DNA of 64,000 nucleotides from NCBI RefSeq assembly GCF_001467955.1, contig NZ_LNYR01000034.1, forward strand, positions 253,548 to 317,547. The letters are read 5' to 3'. Within the stretch, counting starts at the first letter, position 1; every line of letters starts with the position of its first letter. The notes beneath the pieces are model-generated. The model was not told the DNA's origin, did no database searches, and saw only the letters and a list, made by a program, of their open reading frames with translations. This document shows, piece after piece, positions 39,856-48,911 of this stretch. This stretch comes from Legionella quateirensis. GTDB lineage: Bacteria; Pseudomonadota; Gammaproteobacteria; Legionellales; Legionellaceae. Made by a program: the position numbers and the translations under genes.

Positions 39856-40929
39856 ATGGTTATGGCAGTGATCGCCATAATATTCACACTGATATTAGTC
39901 GTGGGAATACATGAAGCAGGGCATGCGCTGGCAGCACGCATGTTTCAAGTAAAGATTAAAAAAATATCAATAGGTTTTGGTAAACCCCTGGTTCAATGGA
40001 ACAGTGCCAGTGGATGCGAATGGGTATGGGCTATGTGGCCATTGGGCGGCTATGTTCAATTGCTTAATTCAAGAATAAGTCCGGTGGATCCTGCAGAATA
40101 TGCCTTCTGTTTTGACAAGAAACCAATCTGGAACCGTAGTGTTATTTTGATTTCTGGCGCTTTAGCCAATTTGATTACCGCCTGGTTGGCGTTTGTTTTT
40201 GTATTCTATATTGGTCTGAATTATCGATTACCTTTGGTGCAATCCGTTCAACCCAACAGTATCGCTGCTCATGCTGGCGTAATATCTGGTGATCAATTTA
40301 TTGCTGTTGATGGATACAGTACGTCATCGTGGCAGGATGTTGGGATGCAACTGGTCATTCTGTGGGGAAAAAAAGAGGTTAATATCTCTTTGAAACAGCC
40401 TGATAATCAGGAAATCAAGGAATTAAAAATCAATTTAAGTCAGATAAAATTTACTGGCACTGAGCGTTCGCTATTGTCTGGTCTTGGTATAAAACCTGAT
40501 TTATCAGCCCCAACCGGATTGTTTCAAGCACCTTCATTGTTACAGGCTATTAATAAAGCAAGCAGAGCTATGGTACATCTGTTTTATTTTTTTCTGATGA
40601 TATTAAAACAATTATTTACCGGGGTCATTCCGTTTACCATTTTGCTCGGGCCTTTAGGTTTGTTTGCAGCTTCAGTTGCCTCTTTGATACAGGGGATTGT
40701 TGTTTTTTTCTATTTTATAGCCAGTTTAAGTTGTGCAGTTGCATTGGTAAATTTATTTCCCGTTCCCGGGCTTGATGGTGGGTCTATACTCTATGCGCTT
40801 ATAGAAAAAATCCGTGGAAAACCTATTTCTGTAGCAATGGAAGTCTTATTACATCGATTAATGGTCATTGTGTTTACCGTTGTGCTGGTTAATCTTTTAG
40901 TGAATGATTTGAGCCGATTTTTGCATTAA
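39856..40929 (+). CDS. Site-2 (M50) intramembrane metalloprotease, RseP-like with one PDZ
   Basis: A 357-residue membrane protease. The zinc motif HEAGH (in VGIHEAGHALAARMF, about residue 19) lies in the first membrane helix and the second zinc ligand in FPVPGLDGGSILYAL (about residue 305). One PDZ domain (about residues 130-200, SVQPNSIAAHAGVISGDQFIAVDG) lies between; canonical RseP has two and about 450 residues. ATG 39856 has AGGAG upstream. Not beside dxr or bamA as rseP usually is, so it may be a paralogue with another substrate. Confidence 0.85.
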   Translation: MVMAVIAIIFTLILVVGIHEAGHALAARMFQVKIKKISIGFGKPLVQWNSASGCEWVWAMWPLGGYVQLLNSRISPVDPAEYAFCFDKKPIWNRSVILISGALANLITAWLAFVFVFYIGLNYRLPLVQSVQPNSIAAHAGVISGDQFIAVDGYSTSSWQDVGMQLVILWGKKEVNISLKQPDNQEIKELKINLSQIKFTGTERSLLSGLGIKPDLSAPTGLFQAPSLLQAINKASRAMVHLFYFFLMILKQLFTGVIPFTILLGPLGLFAASVASLIQGIVVFFYFIASLSCAVALVNLFPVPGLDGGSILYALIEKIRGKPISVAMEVLLHRLMVIVFTVVLVNLLVNDLSRFLH

Positions 40930-40987
40930 TCCCGATGAAGTGTATGGGATGATGTGCGTATTTTCGGGTTTGAAACAGAGTGTGTTT

Positions 40988-41710
40988 TTACCCTGGTTTA
41001 TCTGGTAAAGAGTGAGTCACTGTTCTGGCACAGCACCAGACATCCACTTGTTTAATTCCGGTTTTTTTCAGCGCCAAGGCTAATTCATTAGCAGTATTTC
41101 CGGTAGTGAGGAGATCATCAATGATAGCAACATGTTCATAAGGCAAGGGCGTTGCATGAAATGCCTTACGTACATTTTTTTGTCTTTGCTCTCGGTCCAG
41201 ACTGGCTTGGGGCGCTGTATTAATTCTTTTTTGGCAACTGGTTAAATCATAAGGTATCTTTAATTTTCGAGCTAATTTTTTGGTAAGAAGCGCGGCCTGA
41301 TTGAATCCGCGTTGCTTGATTCTGAGGGGATGCATAGGAACCGGAATTAAGCATTGGGGGATATCCTGTGTTTTTTGTAGGGCATCAAGCATTAACTGAC
41401 ATAAAAAATTACAGAGATGGAGGCCATTTTGGTATTTGAATTGATGAATAAGGCTGCGCAAAGGCTCATCAAAAGTATAACCGATAATCGCTTTATCATA
41501 ATGTGGTGGTTTTATAATACATGATCCACAAATGAGGTATTGTTCATCAGGAAGGGGCGATGCACAATGGATGCAAGCAGATCCTAAAGGTTTTATCAAT
41601 CCCACACAAAAAGAACATACTGCAAGAGGTCCTTTATGAAATTGGTTGCAGAGTGTGCATATTGAGGGCAGACGCAAACTCTGTGTTATACTGAGCAATT
41701 TCTGACGCAC
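40988..41710 (-). CDS. comF: ComF family protein
   Basis: A 240-residue phosphoribosyltransferase-fold protein needed for natural transformation in related bacteria. The N-terminal zinc finger is CTLCNQ then CSFC, CIHC and CGSC pairs (residues 18-75); the PRPP-binding loop is VAIIDDLLTTGNTANELA near residue 200. Start probably GTG 41710. It is divergent from bioC with a 40-base gap, as in many gammaproteobacteria. L. pneumophila is naturally competent, which fits. Confidence 0.92.
   Translation of the reverse strand: MRQKLLSITQSLRLPSICTLCNQFHKGPLAVCSFCVGLIKPLGSACIHCASPLPDEQYLICGSCIIKPPHYDKAIIGYTFDEPLRSLIHQFKYQNGLHLCNFLCQLMLDALQKTQDIPQCLIPVPMHPLRIKQRGFNQAALLTKKLARKLKIPYDLTSCQKRINTAPQASLDREQRQKNVRKAFHATPLPYEHVAIIDDLLTTGNTANELALALKKTGIKQVDVWCCARTVTHSLPDKPG
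41687..41692 (+). promoter_or_regulatory. Possible -10 box of bioC
   Basis: TATACT, 59 bases before the bioC start, inside the comF coding region on the other strand. A TTGAGG 19 bases upstream (41662-41667) might be the -35. The surrounding string is repeated before deaD. Confidence 0.35.
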
Positions 41711-41750
41711 GAGCGTTGGATTTCCTATATATTAACTTATCCTTGGTCTT

Positions 41751-42611
41751 ATGATGGCTGTCAAAAATGAAATTAGCAAGGCATTTAGTAACCATGCCGA
41801 AGAATATGAACGTGCCGCTAAGGTCCAGCAAGAGATTGGAGATCGGTTGTTTGAGCGTCTTCATTATTTGAAAATTGCTCCTCAGCGAATTCTTGATCTG
41901 GGATGTGGTCCTGGCTCGTTTTCAAAGGAATTATCCTTACTTTATCCTAAAGCTCAGATTATTGGATTGGATCTGGTTCCAGGCATGTTAGCTCTCGCCA
42001 GAAAAAAACAGACCTGGCGCCGAAAATGGTCTTTAGTTGCCGCAGATATGAAGCATATGCCTTTTGCAACCGGAATGTTTGACTTGGTGTTTACCAATCA
42101 GGTAATTCACTGGGCCAATCCATTGGCTCAGGTTTTTCGTGAAATTAATCGCGTGATGAACGTTAACGGCTGCCTGATGTTTACTACTTTGGGACCTGAT
42201 ACATTCAAGGAACTTAAAATGGCTTGGTCTGGCGCGAATCATTATGCTCATGTTAATCAGTTTAGTGATATGCATGATATTGGTGACAGCCTTATGGCGG
42301 AGCATTTTTTAGATCCTGTTATGGATATGGAATTATTATCGGTTCACTATGAGACCCTACCCAAATTAATTGCTGCATTGAGAGCTCAGGGAGTACGAAA
42401 TATAAATCCTGAAAGAAATCATGGTTTAACCGGTCGGACTGCATGGCAACAATTTGAAAAGAATTACGCTGGGTTGATTGCTGATAACGGTAAGTATCCT
42501 TTGACTTATGAAGTGGTGTATGGACATGCATGGAAGGGCGAACAGAGGAAAACTGATAAAGGCATTGAGACCTTAATCCCGGTATCACAGATTCGGATTA
42601 ATAAAGCTTAG
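41751..42611 (+). CDS. bioC: Malonyl-ACP O-methyltransferase BioC
   Basis: A 286-residue SAM methyltransferase for biotin synthesis; it masks the malonyl carboxyl group so that fatty-acid enzymes can build the pimeloyl chain. The SAM motif ILDLGCGPGSFSKELS is near residue 47, followed by ADMKHMPFATGMFDLVFTNQVIHW. The C-terminal half (GRTAWQQFEKNY, TYEVVYGHAWK) is typical of BioC and excludes ubiquinone enzymes. Two adjacent ATGs (41751, 41754) make the first residue uncertain. Other bio genes are not in the window. Confidence 0.92.
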   Translation: MMAVKNEISKAFSNHAEEYERAAKVQQEIGDRLFERLHYLKIAPQRILDLGCGPGSFSKELSLLYPKAQIIGLDLVPGMLALARKKQTWRRKWSLVAADMKHMPFATGMFDLVFTNQVIHWANPLAQVFREINRVMNVNGCLMFTTLGPDTFKELKMAWSGANHYAHVNQFSDMHDIGDSLMAEHFLDPVMDMELLSVHYETLPKLIAALRAQGVRNINPERNHGLTGRTAWQQFEKNYAGLIADNGKYPLTYEVVYGHAWKGEQRKTDKGIETLIPVSQIRINKA

Positions 42612-42630
42612 ATTGAACGAATTCTATTCG

Positions 42631-43320
42631 TCTATTCAATATAAAATTCGTCTTTGCGAACGGAGTGAAGCAATCCAGAACAGCTATCTAATAATGCTCC
42701 GTTCTGGATTGCTTCGCGTTGCTCGCAAAGACGGGTATTTATAAGGCCATTAAGACATAAATATATGCATTTTTGGCGTTATAAATTATAAGGGGATACT
42801 TTAGGTCACTAAGCCTATGCGGCAAGGCTACAAGACTAGAGGTAATTCTAGCAAGGATAATTATCTTCTATTCAATATAAAATTCGTCTTTGCGAACGGA
42901 GTGAAGCAATCCAGAACAGCTATCTAATAATGCTCCGTTCTGGATTGCTTCGCGTTGCTCGCAAAGACGGGTATTTATAAGGCCATTAAGACTTAATCAT
43001 ATGCATTTTTGGCGTTATAAATTATAAGAGGATACTTTAGGTCACGAAGCCTATGCGCCAAGGCTACGAGGTCAGAGGTTATTCTAGCAAGGATAATTAT
43101 CATCTATTCAGTATAAAATTCGTCTTTGCGAACGTAGTGAAGCAATCCAGAGCACCTATTCAATAATGCTCCGTTCTGGATTGCTTCGCGTTGCTCGCAA
43201 AGACGGGTATTTATAAGGCCATTAAGACTTAAATACATGCATTTTGGGCGTTATAAATTATAAGGGGATACTTTAGGTCACGAAGCCTATGCGCCAAGGC
43301 TTCGAAGCGAAATTCCTTTA
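42631..43320. repeat. Tandem array, three copies of a 236-bp unit
   Basis: The string TTCAaTATAAAATTCGTCTT occurs at 42635, 42871 and 43107, exactly 236 bases apart. Each unit contains the palindrome CGTCTTTGCGAACGgAGTGA...TCGCGTTGCTCGCAAAGACG, then ggtatttataaggccattaa, then ggggatactttaggtcac and ctagcaaggataatta. Copies differ at scattered positions. The unit is related to the nested element at 27,549-27,763. The array and its edges fill the 788-base gap between bioC and ispA; no gene is present. Confidence 0.85.
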
Positions 43321-43399
43321 CTTAATGAGGGGTAACCCCAACAATACCGAACAGGTCGCGGTAGGTTGCGAATGTGTCAACGCACCCAGGCATCATTAT

Positions 43400-44296
43400 T
43401 CAGGAATAATTGCTTCTATTGTGCAATTGCCTGGTTAATTCAATTAAAGCGATCGCTTTTTTATCAAATACTTGGAGTGAATCCAGGGCAATTTGATAAT
43501 GCTCCGAAATTTTTTCTTCCAGTTGGTTTTGGGTATAGAGTGTAGCAAAGGTGGTCTTTTGATTTGCTGTATCTGATGATCTCCCTTTACCAAGAAGGTT
43601 TGCTGGCGCATACCTGTCCAGATAATCGTCTTGCATCTGGAATACCAGACCGATATGTTTTGCATAATCCCTAAGCGCTGCTTCAGTGTGTTCGTGAGTC
43701 GTATTTTGCGCAGCCAATACCATTTCAAAACAGGCCGTGATCAGTTGACCAGTTTTGAGAAGGTGTATTTTTCGCAGTTCTTCTTCGGAAACTGAAGAAG
43801 ATGCCAGTTTGGTCAGATCAAGGCATTGTCCGCTAACCATCCCGCTTACACCGCTGGCTTTCACTAATGTTCTGGTAATTGAAACAATCTGTGATGGGTT
43901 TAATAATCCTGGTAAATGAGTTAATAATACTTCAATAGCCAATGCCTGCATTCCATCGCCAACCAGAATTGCGGTAGCCTCATCGTACGCTTTATGACAA
44001 CTTGGTTTTCCCCTCCGTAAATCATCATCATCCATGGCGGGAAGATCATCATGTATTAATGAATAACAATGCGTTAATTCTATGGCTGCAGCAATAATAT
44101 CAAGAATTTGAATATCGATATCGAGCAGTTCACCAGCTAAATAAACCATGATGGGCCTGATTCTTTTGCCACCCGGGAATAATGAATAATTTAATGCTGA
44201 ATAAATACGATCTGCAGGAATATGCGTGGTATTCAGTATCTGTCTGAGACAGTTCTCATGACGTTGGATATAGGTATCAATCACTTGTTGGCTCAT
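43400..44296 (-). CDS. ispA: Farnesyl diphosphate synthase (polyprenyl synthetase)
   Basis: A 298-residue prenyltransferase that condenses IPP with DMAPP and GPP. The first aspartate-rich motif is [17 protein letters not shown] (about residue 84) and the second QMQDDYLD (about residue 220); GGKRIRP near residue 48 binds IPP. Two small residues and phenylalanines before the first motif fit a C15 product. ATG 44296 lies inside the end of xseB, with a 20-base overlap, so the two are translated together. A dxs gene commonly follows but is not here. Confidence 0.92.
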   Translation of the reverse strand: MSQQVIDTYIQRHENCLRQILNTTHIPADRIYSALNYSLFPGGKRIRPIMVYLAGELLDIDIQILDIIAAAIELTHCYSLIHDDLPAMDDDDLRRGKPSCHKAYDEATAILVGDGMQALAIEVLLTHLPGLLNPSQIVSITRTLVKASGVSGMVSGQCLDLTKLASSSVSEEELRKIHLLKTGQLITACFEMVLAAQNTTHEHTEAALRDYAKHIGLVFQMQDDYLDRYAPANLLGKGRSSDTANQKTTFATLYTQNQLEEKISEHYQIALDSLQVFDKKAIALIELTRQLHNRSNYS

Positions 44297-44507
44297 CCGA
44301 TTGGGGTTCAGAGGTAGAATGAGAGGCCGTAAGCGTTTCTATTTTTTGTTCGGCCTGATTCAGTACATCCTGACAACGTCTGGCTAATCCAATTCCTTTT
44401 TCAAATTGTTTTAGAGAGTCCTCAAGAGAGAGTTCGCCTTTTTCTAACTGTTTAACTATTTCTTCGAGCTCTGTGACTGATTGTTCGAAATTAATGCCTT
44501 TACTCAT
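44277..44507 (-). CDS. xseB: Exodeoxyribonuclease VII small subunit
   Basis: A 76-residue helical protein with the XseB core [32 protein letters not shown] and GIGLARRCQ. It joins XseA in an exonuclease for single-stranded DNA. ATG 44507 (MSKGINFEQ) is preferred to a TTG four codons upstream. The xseB-ispA pairing with overlap is classical in proteobacteria. Confidence 0.93.
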   Translation of the reverse strand: MSKGINFEQSVTELEEIVKQLEKGELSLEDSLKQFEKGIGLARRCQDVLNQAEQKIETLTASHSTSEPQSDEPTSD

Positions 44508-44701
44508 TAGAGTTCTCAATATCCTGAAATGCTGTGATTATACTGAGTTAGGCTGAGGATTCAACTTTCAATTGGGGTTGAATTGGGACACATGATGACC
44601 TGAATCTTCAATTAAAAAAATTTTTAATAAAATCTTAATGTAGAGCATGTTAAACTTCTGTCCAAAAAAGGCCATGAATTATTGATTTTAAGGAGTCTTA
44701 T

Positions 44702-45181
44702 ATGAGTCAAGTGGAACAAAGTTATACTGACTTCAAAAAAAATATGTACGATACGTTCAATCTATCAATAACGCCTCTTAATCTGTTGATTACACTTTTT
44801 AGAGGAACGGCTACAAAGGAAAATAGTGATCTTGTAAGAGGTTTTTCTTTATTTTTTGCACTCATTTCAAGTCCCGTATTGTTACTTGCTATTCCAGTGA
44901 CTCTTGCATTAGGGGTAATAGCCGGAGTGGTTCTGACCGTGTTTTTACCTTTTCAATGTGTATTATCTTTGTTTCAGGATCTGAGATCAGCGCATGTAAT
45001 GAACACGAAACACGATGTTATGAAGCCTGATTTAATGGATGCTTCCGAGCAGCTGGTTGATCATCTGGAGCCTGATCCCTCTGCAGGAGTCCATTTTCCA
45101 CCGCTATTCAATTATGATGAGCAAAAAGCCACTCCTGTAATAGCCGTACCCTCAGTTACGACGTCTTTATCTCCTCACTAG
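44702..45181 (+). CDS. Small membrane protein, candidate Dot/Icm effector (lpg2328-like)
   Basis: A 159-residue protein with AAGGAG eight bases before ATG 44702. The middle (residues about 44-88) has two hydrophobic helices in close succession (FFALISSPVLLLAIPVTLAL then GVIAGVVLTVFLPF); the flanks are polar. By position before radA it should correspond to lpg2328, listed among Dot/Icm substrates as I recall. The stop codon is provided by the first bases of a MITE, so the original C-terminus may have been changed. Function unknown. Confidence 0.6.
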   Translation: MSQVEQSYTDFKKNMYDTFNLSITPLNLLITLFRGTATKENSDLVRGFSLFFALISSPVLLLAIPVTLALGVIAGVVLTVFLPFQCVLSLFQDLRSAHVMNTKHDVMKPDLMDASEQLVDHLEPDPSAGVHFPPLFNYDEQKATPVIAVPSVTTSLSPH

Positions 45182-45344
45182 GGTCTGTTGACAATTCAAC
45201 TCCCCCTCTCTACGTGCCGCGCTTTATGCGCGGCATCCACTCATCCTGTATTAACATATTACAACACAAGACCCGTAGTTCAACTGGATACCGCGCATAA
45301 AGCGCGGTAGGTAGGCGATTTGGGTCAATTGTCAACACGCCCTA
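45179..45344. mobile_element. TA-bounded palindromic MITE, copy 3 (166 bp)
   Basis: Ends TAGGGTCTGTTGACAATT and the complement AATTGTCAACACGCCCTA, TA at both edges. The interior pair GTGCCGCGCTTTATGCGCGGC and its inverted partner (45282-45308) differ from those of copy 1 but keep the same architecture. TAG at 45179-45181 ends the preceding gene. Confidence 0.75.
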
Positions 45345-45447
45345 ATGAAGCTATTGTGCTCCATTAATAAAATTCCTTAGGTAATTATTTTAACTATCAG
45401 TTATCATTTATCACTTAATTGTAATGGATTAATCAAGGTTAATTGTA

Positions 45448-46800
45448 ATGAAGATAAAAACCCAGTTTGTTTGTAACCAATGTGCAGCAACGTTCAAACA
45501 GTGGGCTGGGCAATGTACTCAGTGCGGATCCTGGAATTCAATATCTGAAGAAGGAATCGTACCTGAGAACCGAAATTCTCGAAGTGGCCAATGGGCTAAT
45601 CAGCGTTCTGTGATCACTGCTGTTGAAGACGTAGTTATGGATAAAGAGATTCGCATGGACTGTGGATTATCTGAATTGAACAGAGTGTTAGGTGGTGGTT
45701 TGGTTTATGGTTCTGTAGTCTTGATCGGGGGCGATCCAGGGATTGGTAAATCCACTTTGTTATTACAGACTTTGGCAAATTTATCCATGCAGGAAACGGT
45801 ATTATACGTTACCGGTGAAGAATCCTTACAACAGGTTGCCATGCGAGCTCAGCGACTGGGTTTACCTCTTGCGGGATTGCGGTTATTGGCTGAGACTCAG
45901 GTGGAGTCGATAATTGCCCATGCCCAAAAGGAACAACCGCGAATTATTGTAGTCGACTCCATTCAAACTATTTTTACCGAAAGCATCAGTTCAGCACCCG
46001 GAGGGGTAAGCCAGGTCAGAGAGTCTGCTGCTCAATTGGTACGTTTTGCCAAAATGACGCAAACCGCTGTTTTTCTCGTAGGCCATGTTACCAAAGAAGG
46101 TACTCTGGCGGGGCCCAGGGTTTTAGAACATATGGTTGACAGTGTTCTTTATTTTGAAGGGCAAAGTGACAGCAGATTTCGGGTGATTCGAGCCATTAAA
46201 AATCGCTTCGGAGCCGTTAATGAACTCGGTGTCTTTGCGATGACCGATAAAGGTTTGAAGGAAGTGGCGAATCCTTCAGCAATATTTTTATCACGACAAC
46301 CGGAACCCACTCCCGGCAGTGCGGTGATGGTGACCTGGGAGGGCTCACGCCCGATGCTGGTTGAAGTTCAGGCCCTGGTTGATGAGGCCCATGGACAACA
46401 GGCTAAACGAGTAACTGCAGGGTTGGAGCATAATCGACTAGCAATTTTGCTTGCTGTGCTGCATCGGCATGGGGGTATTGCAACCTACGATCAGGATGTG
46501 TTTATCAATGTGGTGGGCGGCGTTAAAGTCACAGAAACAGGCAGCGATCTGGCTCTGTTGGCTGCCGTAGTTTCCAGTTTGCGAAATCGGGTCTTTGATA
46601 GTGAAACCATTATTTTTGGTGAAGTCGGTTTGGCTGGAGAAATCAGGCCTGTACAGAGCGGTCAGGAGCGGATTAAAGAGGCAGTAAAGCATGGATTCAA
46701 AAGAGCAATAGTTCCTTTTGCTAACGCTCCCAAGCAACAAGGTTCCACCATGATTATTGAGCCGGTAAAATATTTGCGGGATGTATTGGAGAAAATGTGA
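45448..46800 (+). CDS. radA: DNA repair protein RadA
   Basis: A 450-residue RecA-like ATPase with RadA layout: N-terminal zinc finger (CNQCAATFKQWAGQCTQCGSWN), Walker A GGDPGIGKST (about residue 94), the RadA-specific KNRFG (residues 250-254) and a C-terminal Lon-protease-like domain. It promotes branch migration in recombination and integration of transforming DNA. The stop overlaps the next gene's start (TGATG). Confidence 0.96.
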   Translation: MKIKTQFVCNQCAATFKQWAGQCTQCGSWNSISEEGIVPENRNSRSGQWANQRSVITAVEDVVMDKEIRMDCGLSELNRVLGGGLVYGSVVLIGGDPGIGKSTLLLQTLANLSMQETVLYVTGEESLQQVAMRAQRLGLPLAGLRLLAETQVESIIAHAQKEQPRIIVVDSIQTIFTESISSAPGGVSQVRESAAQLVRFAKMTQTAVFLVGHVTKEGTLAGPRVLEHMVDSVLYFEGQSDSRFRVIRAIKNRFGAVNELGVFAMTDKGLKEVANPSAIFLSRQPEPTPGSAVMVTWEGSRPMLVEVQALVDEAHGQQAKRVTAGLEHNRLAILLAVLHRHGGIATYDQDVFINVVGGVKVTETGSDLALLAAVVSSLRNRVFDSETIIFGEVGLAGEIRPVQSGQERIKEAVKHGFKRAIVPFANAPKQQGSTMIIEPVKYLRDVLEKM

Positions 46801-47624
46801 TGTTCAATCGTACTGTATCAGAACGGGTTCAACTTGATGATGAAATAAATTCCTTCCAGAGAGATGGCGCGGTCTGTCTCCGTCAATTATTGAGTGCGGA
46901 TGAAATCGATACCTTACGTCAGGGCATAGAGCTAAATTTATCCAATTTAAGTTCAAGAGCTAAAGTGGCGAGCAGATCGGATGATCCGGGTTTTTTTGTT
47001 GAAGATTTTTGTACCTGGCAAAATAATCCGTTTTACCAAAATATCCTATTTGATACCCAACTTGGAGCTGTTGCGGCTCAGCTAATGCAGAGCCAGGACG
47101 TAAGGCTTTATCATGATCATTTACTGGTAAAAGAACCCGGAACGCGTCAAGTCACACCCTGGCATCAAGATCAACCTTATTATAATGTGGCGGGGAAACA
47201 AAATTGCAGCTTTTGGATTCCGGTAGATCCGGTGAGCAGGGAATCCACTTTGGAATTTGTTGCCGGCTCTCATTTAGGGCCATGGCTAATGCCCAGATCG
47301 TTTATGGACAATCAGGCTAAATGGTTTCCTGAAGGAAGTTTGCAGGAGTTACCTGATATTGAGCAGTCAAGAGAGGATTTTCCGATTATCGGTTGGGATA
47401 TAGAACCAGGTGATGTGGTCTGTTTTCATATGTTGACCTTACATATGGCAAGGGGAGTAAATATTCAGCAGAGAAGGCGAGTGTTTTCAGTACGTTTTCT
47501 AGGGGATGATATGACTCACGCGCCAAGATCATGGGTTACTTCCCCAGATTTTCCGGGACTGGTTGATGAATTACCTGCTGGAGCCAGAATGGATCATCCT
47601 TTATTTCCAACTGTGCTTAAATAG
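46800..47624 (+). CDS. PhyH-family 2-oxoglutarate/Fe(II) dioxygenase-like protein
   Basis: A 274-residue protein of the phytanoyl-CoA hydroxylase family. The iron-binding HxD is in TPWHQDQPYYN (about residue 121) and the distal histidine in FHMLTLHMARG (about residue 215), with RRRVFSVRF supplying the 2-oxoglutarate arginine. The substrate is unknown. ATG 46800 overlaps the radA TGA, so it is coupled with radA although no functional link is known. Confidence 0.85.
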   Translation: MFNRTVSERVQLDDEINSFQRDGAVCLRQLLSADEIDTLRQGIELNLSNLSSRAKVASRSDDPGFFVEDFCTWQNNPFYQNILFDTQLGAVAAQLMQSQDVRLYHDHLLVKEPGTRQVTPWHQDQPYYNVAGKQNCSFWIPVDPVSRESTLEFVAGSHLGPWLMPRSFMDNQAKWFPEGSLQELPDIEQSREDFPIIGWDIEPGDVVCFHMLTLHMARGVNIQQRRRVFSVRFLGDDMTHAPRSWVTSPDFPGLVDELPAGARMDHPLFPTVLK

Positions 47625-47718
47625 GGGGAATGTTTTGAAACAACCTATAGAAGTGATTAGCATATTCATCAGTTTTGACTAAACTTATTATATAAAAATT
47701 AATAAGTTGAGCCTATAT

Positions 47719-48840
47719 ATGGATATAACTCCTTTTTTTAAATTGATGGTTGATAAAGAGGCTTCGGATTTATTCTTCAGTGTGGGAGCTCCTCCCAATA
47801 TTAAAATTCAAGGGGTTACTTCACCTATAGGTCAGGCTGCGATTAAGTCGCAGCAAATGGCTGAAATCGTTTTATCAATAACCAATGATGAACAACAGAA
47901 GGAATTTGAGGCCAATATGGAACTGAATATGGCCTTATCCATAAAAGGTGTGGGTCGTTTCAGGATCAATATTTTCCGGCAGCGTGGGGAAGTAGCGATG
48001 GTGGTGCGTTATATAAAAGGGATAATCCCATCCATAGAAGAACTAAGACTGCCGTTGATATTAAAAACCATAGTACAGGAAATTCGCGGTCTGGTATTGG
48101 TTGTTGGATCTACCGGTTCAGGTAAATCAACTACTTTGGCTGCCATGATTGATCATCGTAATCAAACGACTAGAGGTCATATCCTGACTATAGAAGATCC
48201 CATTGAATACCTACATGAACATAAAAAATCCATAGTCGATCAACGTGAAATTGGGATAGATACTTTAAGTTATGATAATGCTTTGAAAAATGCCATGAGA
48301 GAAGCGCCTGATGTTATTTTGATTGGGGAAATACGTGAACGGAACTCCATGAAACATGCTATAGCCTATGCTGAAACCGGACATTTATGTATTTCTACCC
48401 TGCATGCCAATAATGCAAACCAAACTTTGGATAGGATAATCAATTTTTTCCCGGAAGACGCAAAACAACAGATTTTAATGGATTTATCCCTTAATTTACG
48501 CGCGATCATTTCTTTGCGATTAATTCCTGGAATTGCTAATCAACGCATCGCAGCAGTTGAAATATTAATTAATACGCCCTACATTTCTGATTTGATTGAG
48601 AAAGGTAAAGTCGAGGAAATCAAGGAGGTTATGGCTCGAAGTACGGAACAAGGGATGCAGACTTTTGATCAGGCATTACTCAATTTATATAAAGAAGGTA
48701 AAATTACCAAAGAAAGCGCAATTAAATACGCTGACTCTAAAAATAATGTGGGTTTGCAAATTCGGCTTAATGAAGAAAAGAGCTTTGATTCTAAAGACGA
48801 TAATCTAACTATCCAACCGGATGATTTAGATAAATTTTAA
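47719..48840 (+). CDS. pilU: Type IV pilus retraction ATPase PilU
   Basis: A 373-residue secretion ATPase of the PilT/PilU group. Walker A GSTGSGKSTT (about residue 132), the Asp box IEDPIEYLH, Walker B DVILIGEIRERNSM and the HLCISTLHANNANQTLDRI His box are present. The C-terminal extension ending PDDLDKF after the PilT-like core indicates PilU rather than PilT. It aids pilus retraction with PilT, important for twitching and DNA uptake. ATG 47719 is preferred to an upstream TTG. Stand-alone here, without pilT next to it. Confidence 0.9.
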   Translation: MDITPFFKLMVDKEASDLFFSVGAPPNIKIQGVTSPIGQAAIKSQQMAEIVLSITNDEQQKEFEANMELNMALSIKGVGRFRINIFRQRGEVAMVVRYIKGIIPSIEELRLPLILKTIVQEIRGLVLVVGSTGSGKSTTLAAMIDHRNQTTRGHILTIEDPIEYLHEHKKSIVDQREIGIDTLSYDNALKNAMREAPDVILIGEIRERNSMKHAIAYAETGHLCISTLHANNANQTLDRIINFFPEDAKQQILMDLSLNLRAIISLRLIPGIANQRIAAVEILINTPYISDLIEKGKVEEIKEVMARSTEQGMQTFDQALLNLYKEGKITKESAIKYADSKNNVGLQIRLNEEKSFDSKDDNLTIQPDDLDKF

Positions 48841-48911
48841 ATAACACGCGCGTTTTGATTTTTTTGAACACTATGTTAAAATAATGAACTTATTATTTTT
48901 GACGTATCCTC

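Noticed and set aside
42631..43320. CRISPR array
   Set aside because: Equal spacing at 236 bp with long palindromic units and no short repeat/spacer alternation or cas genes; it is a tandem repeat.
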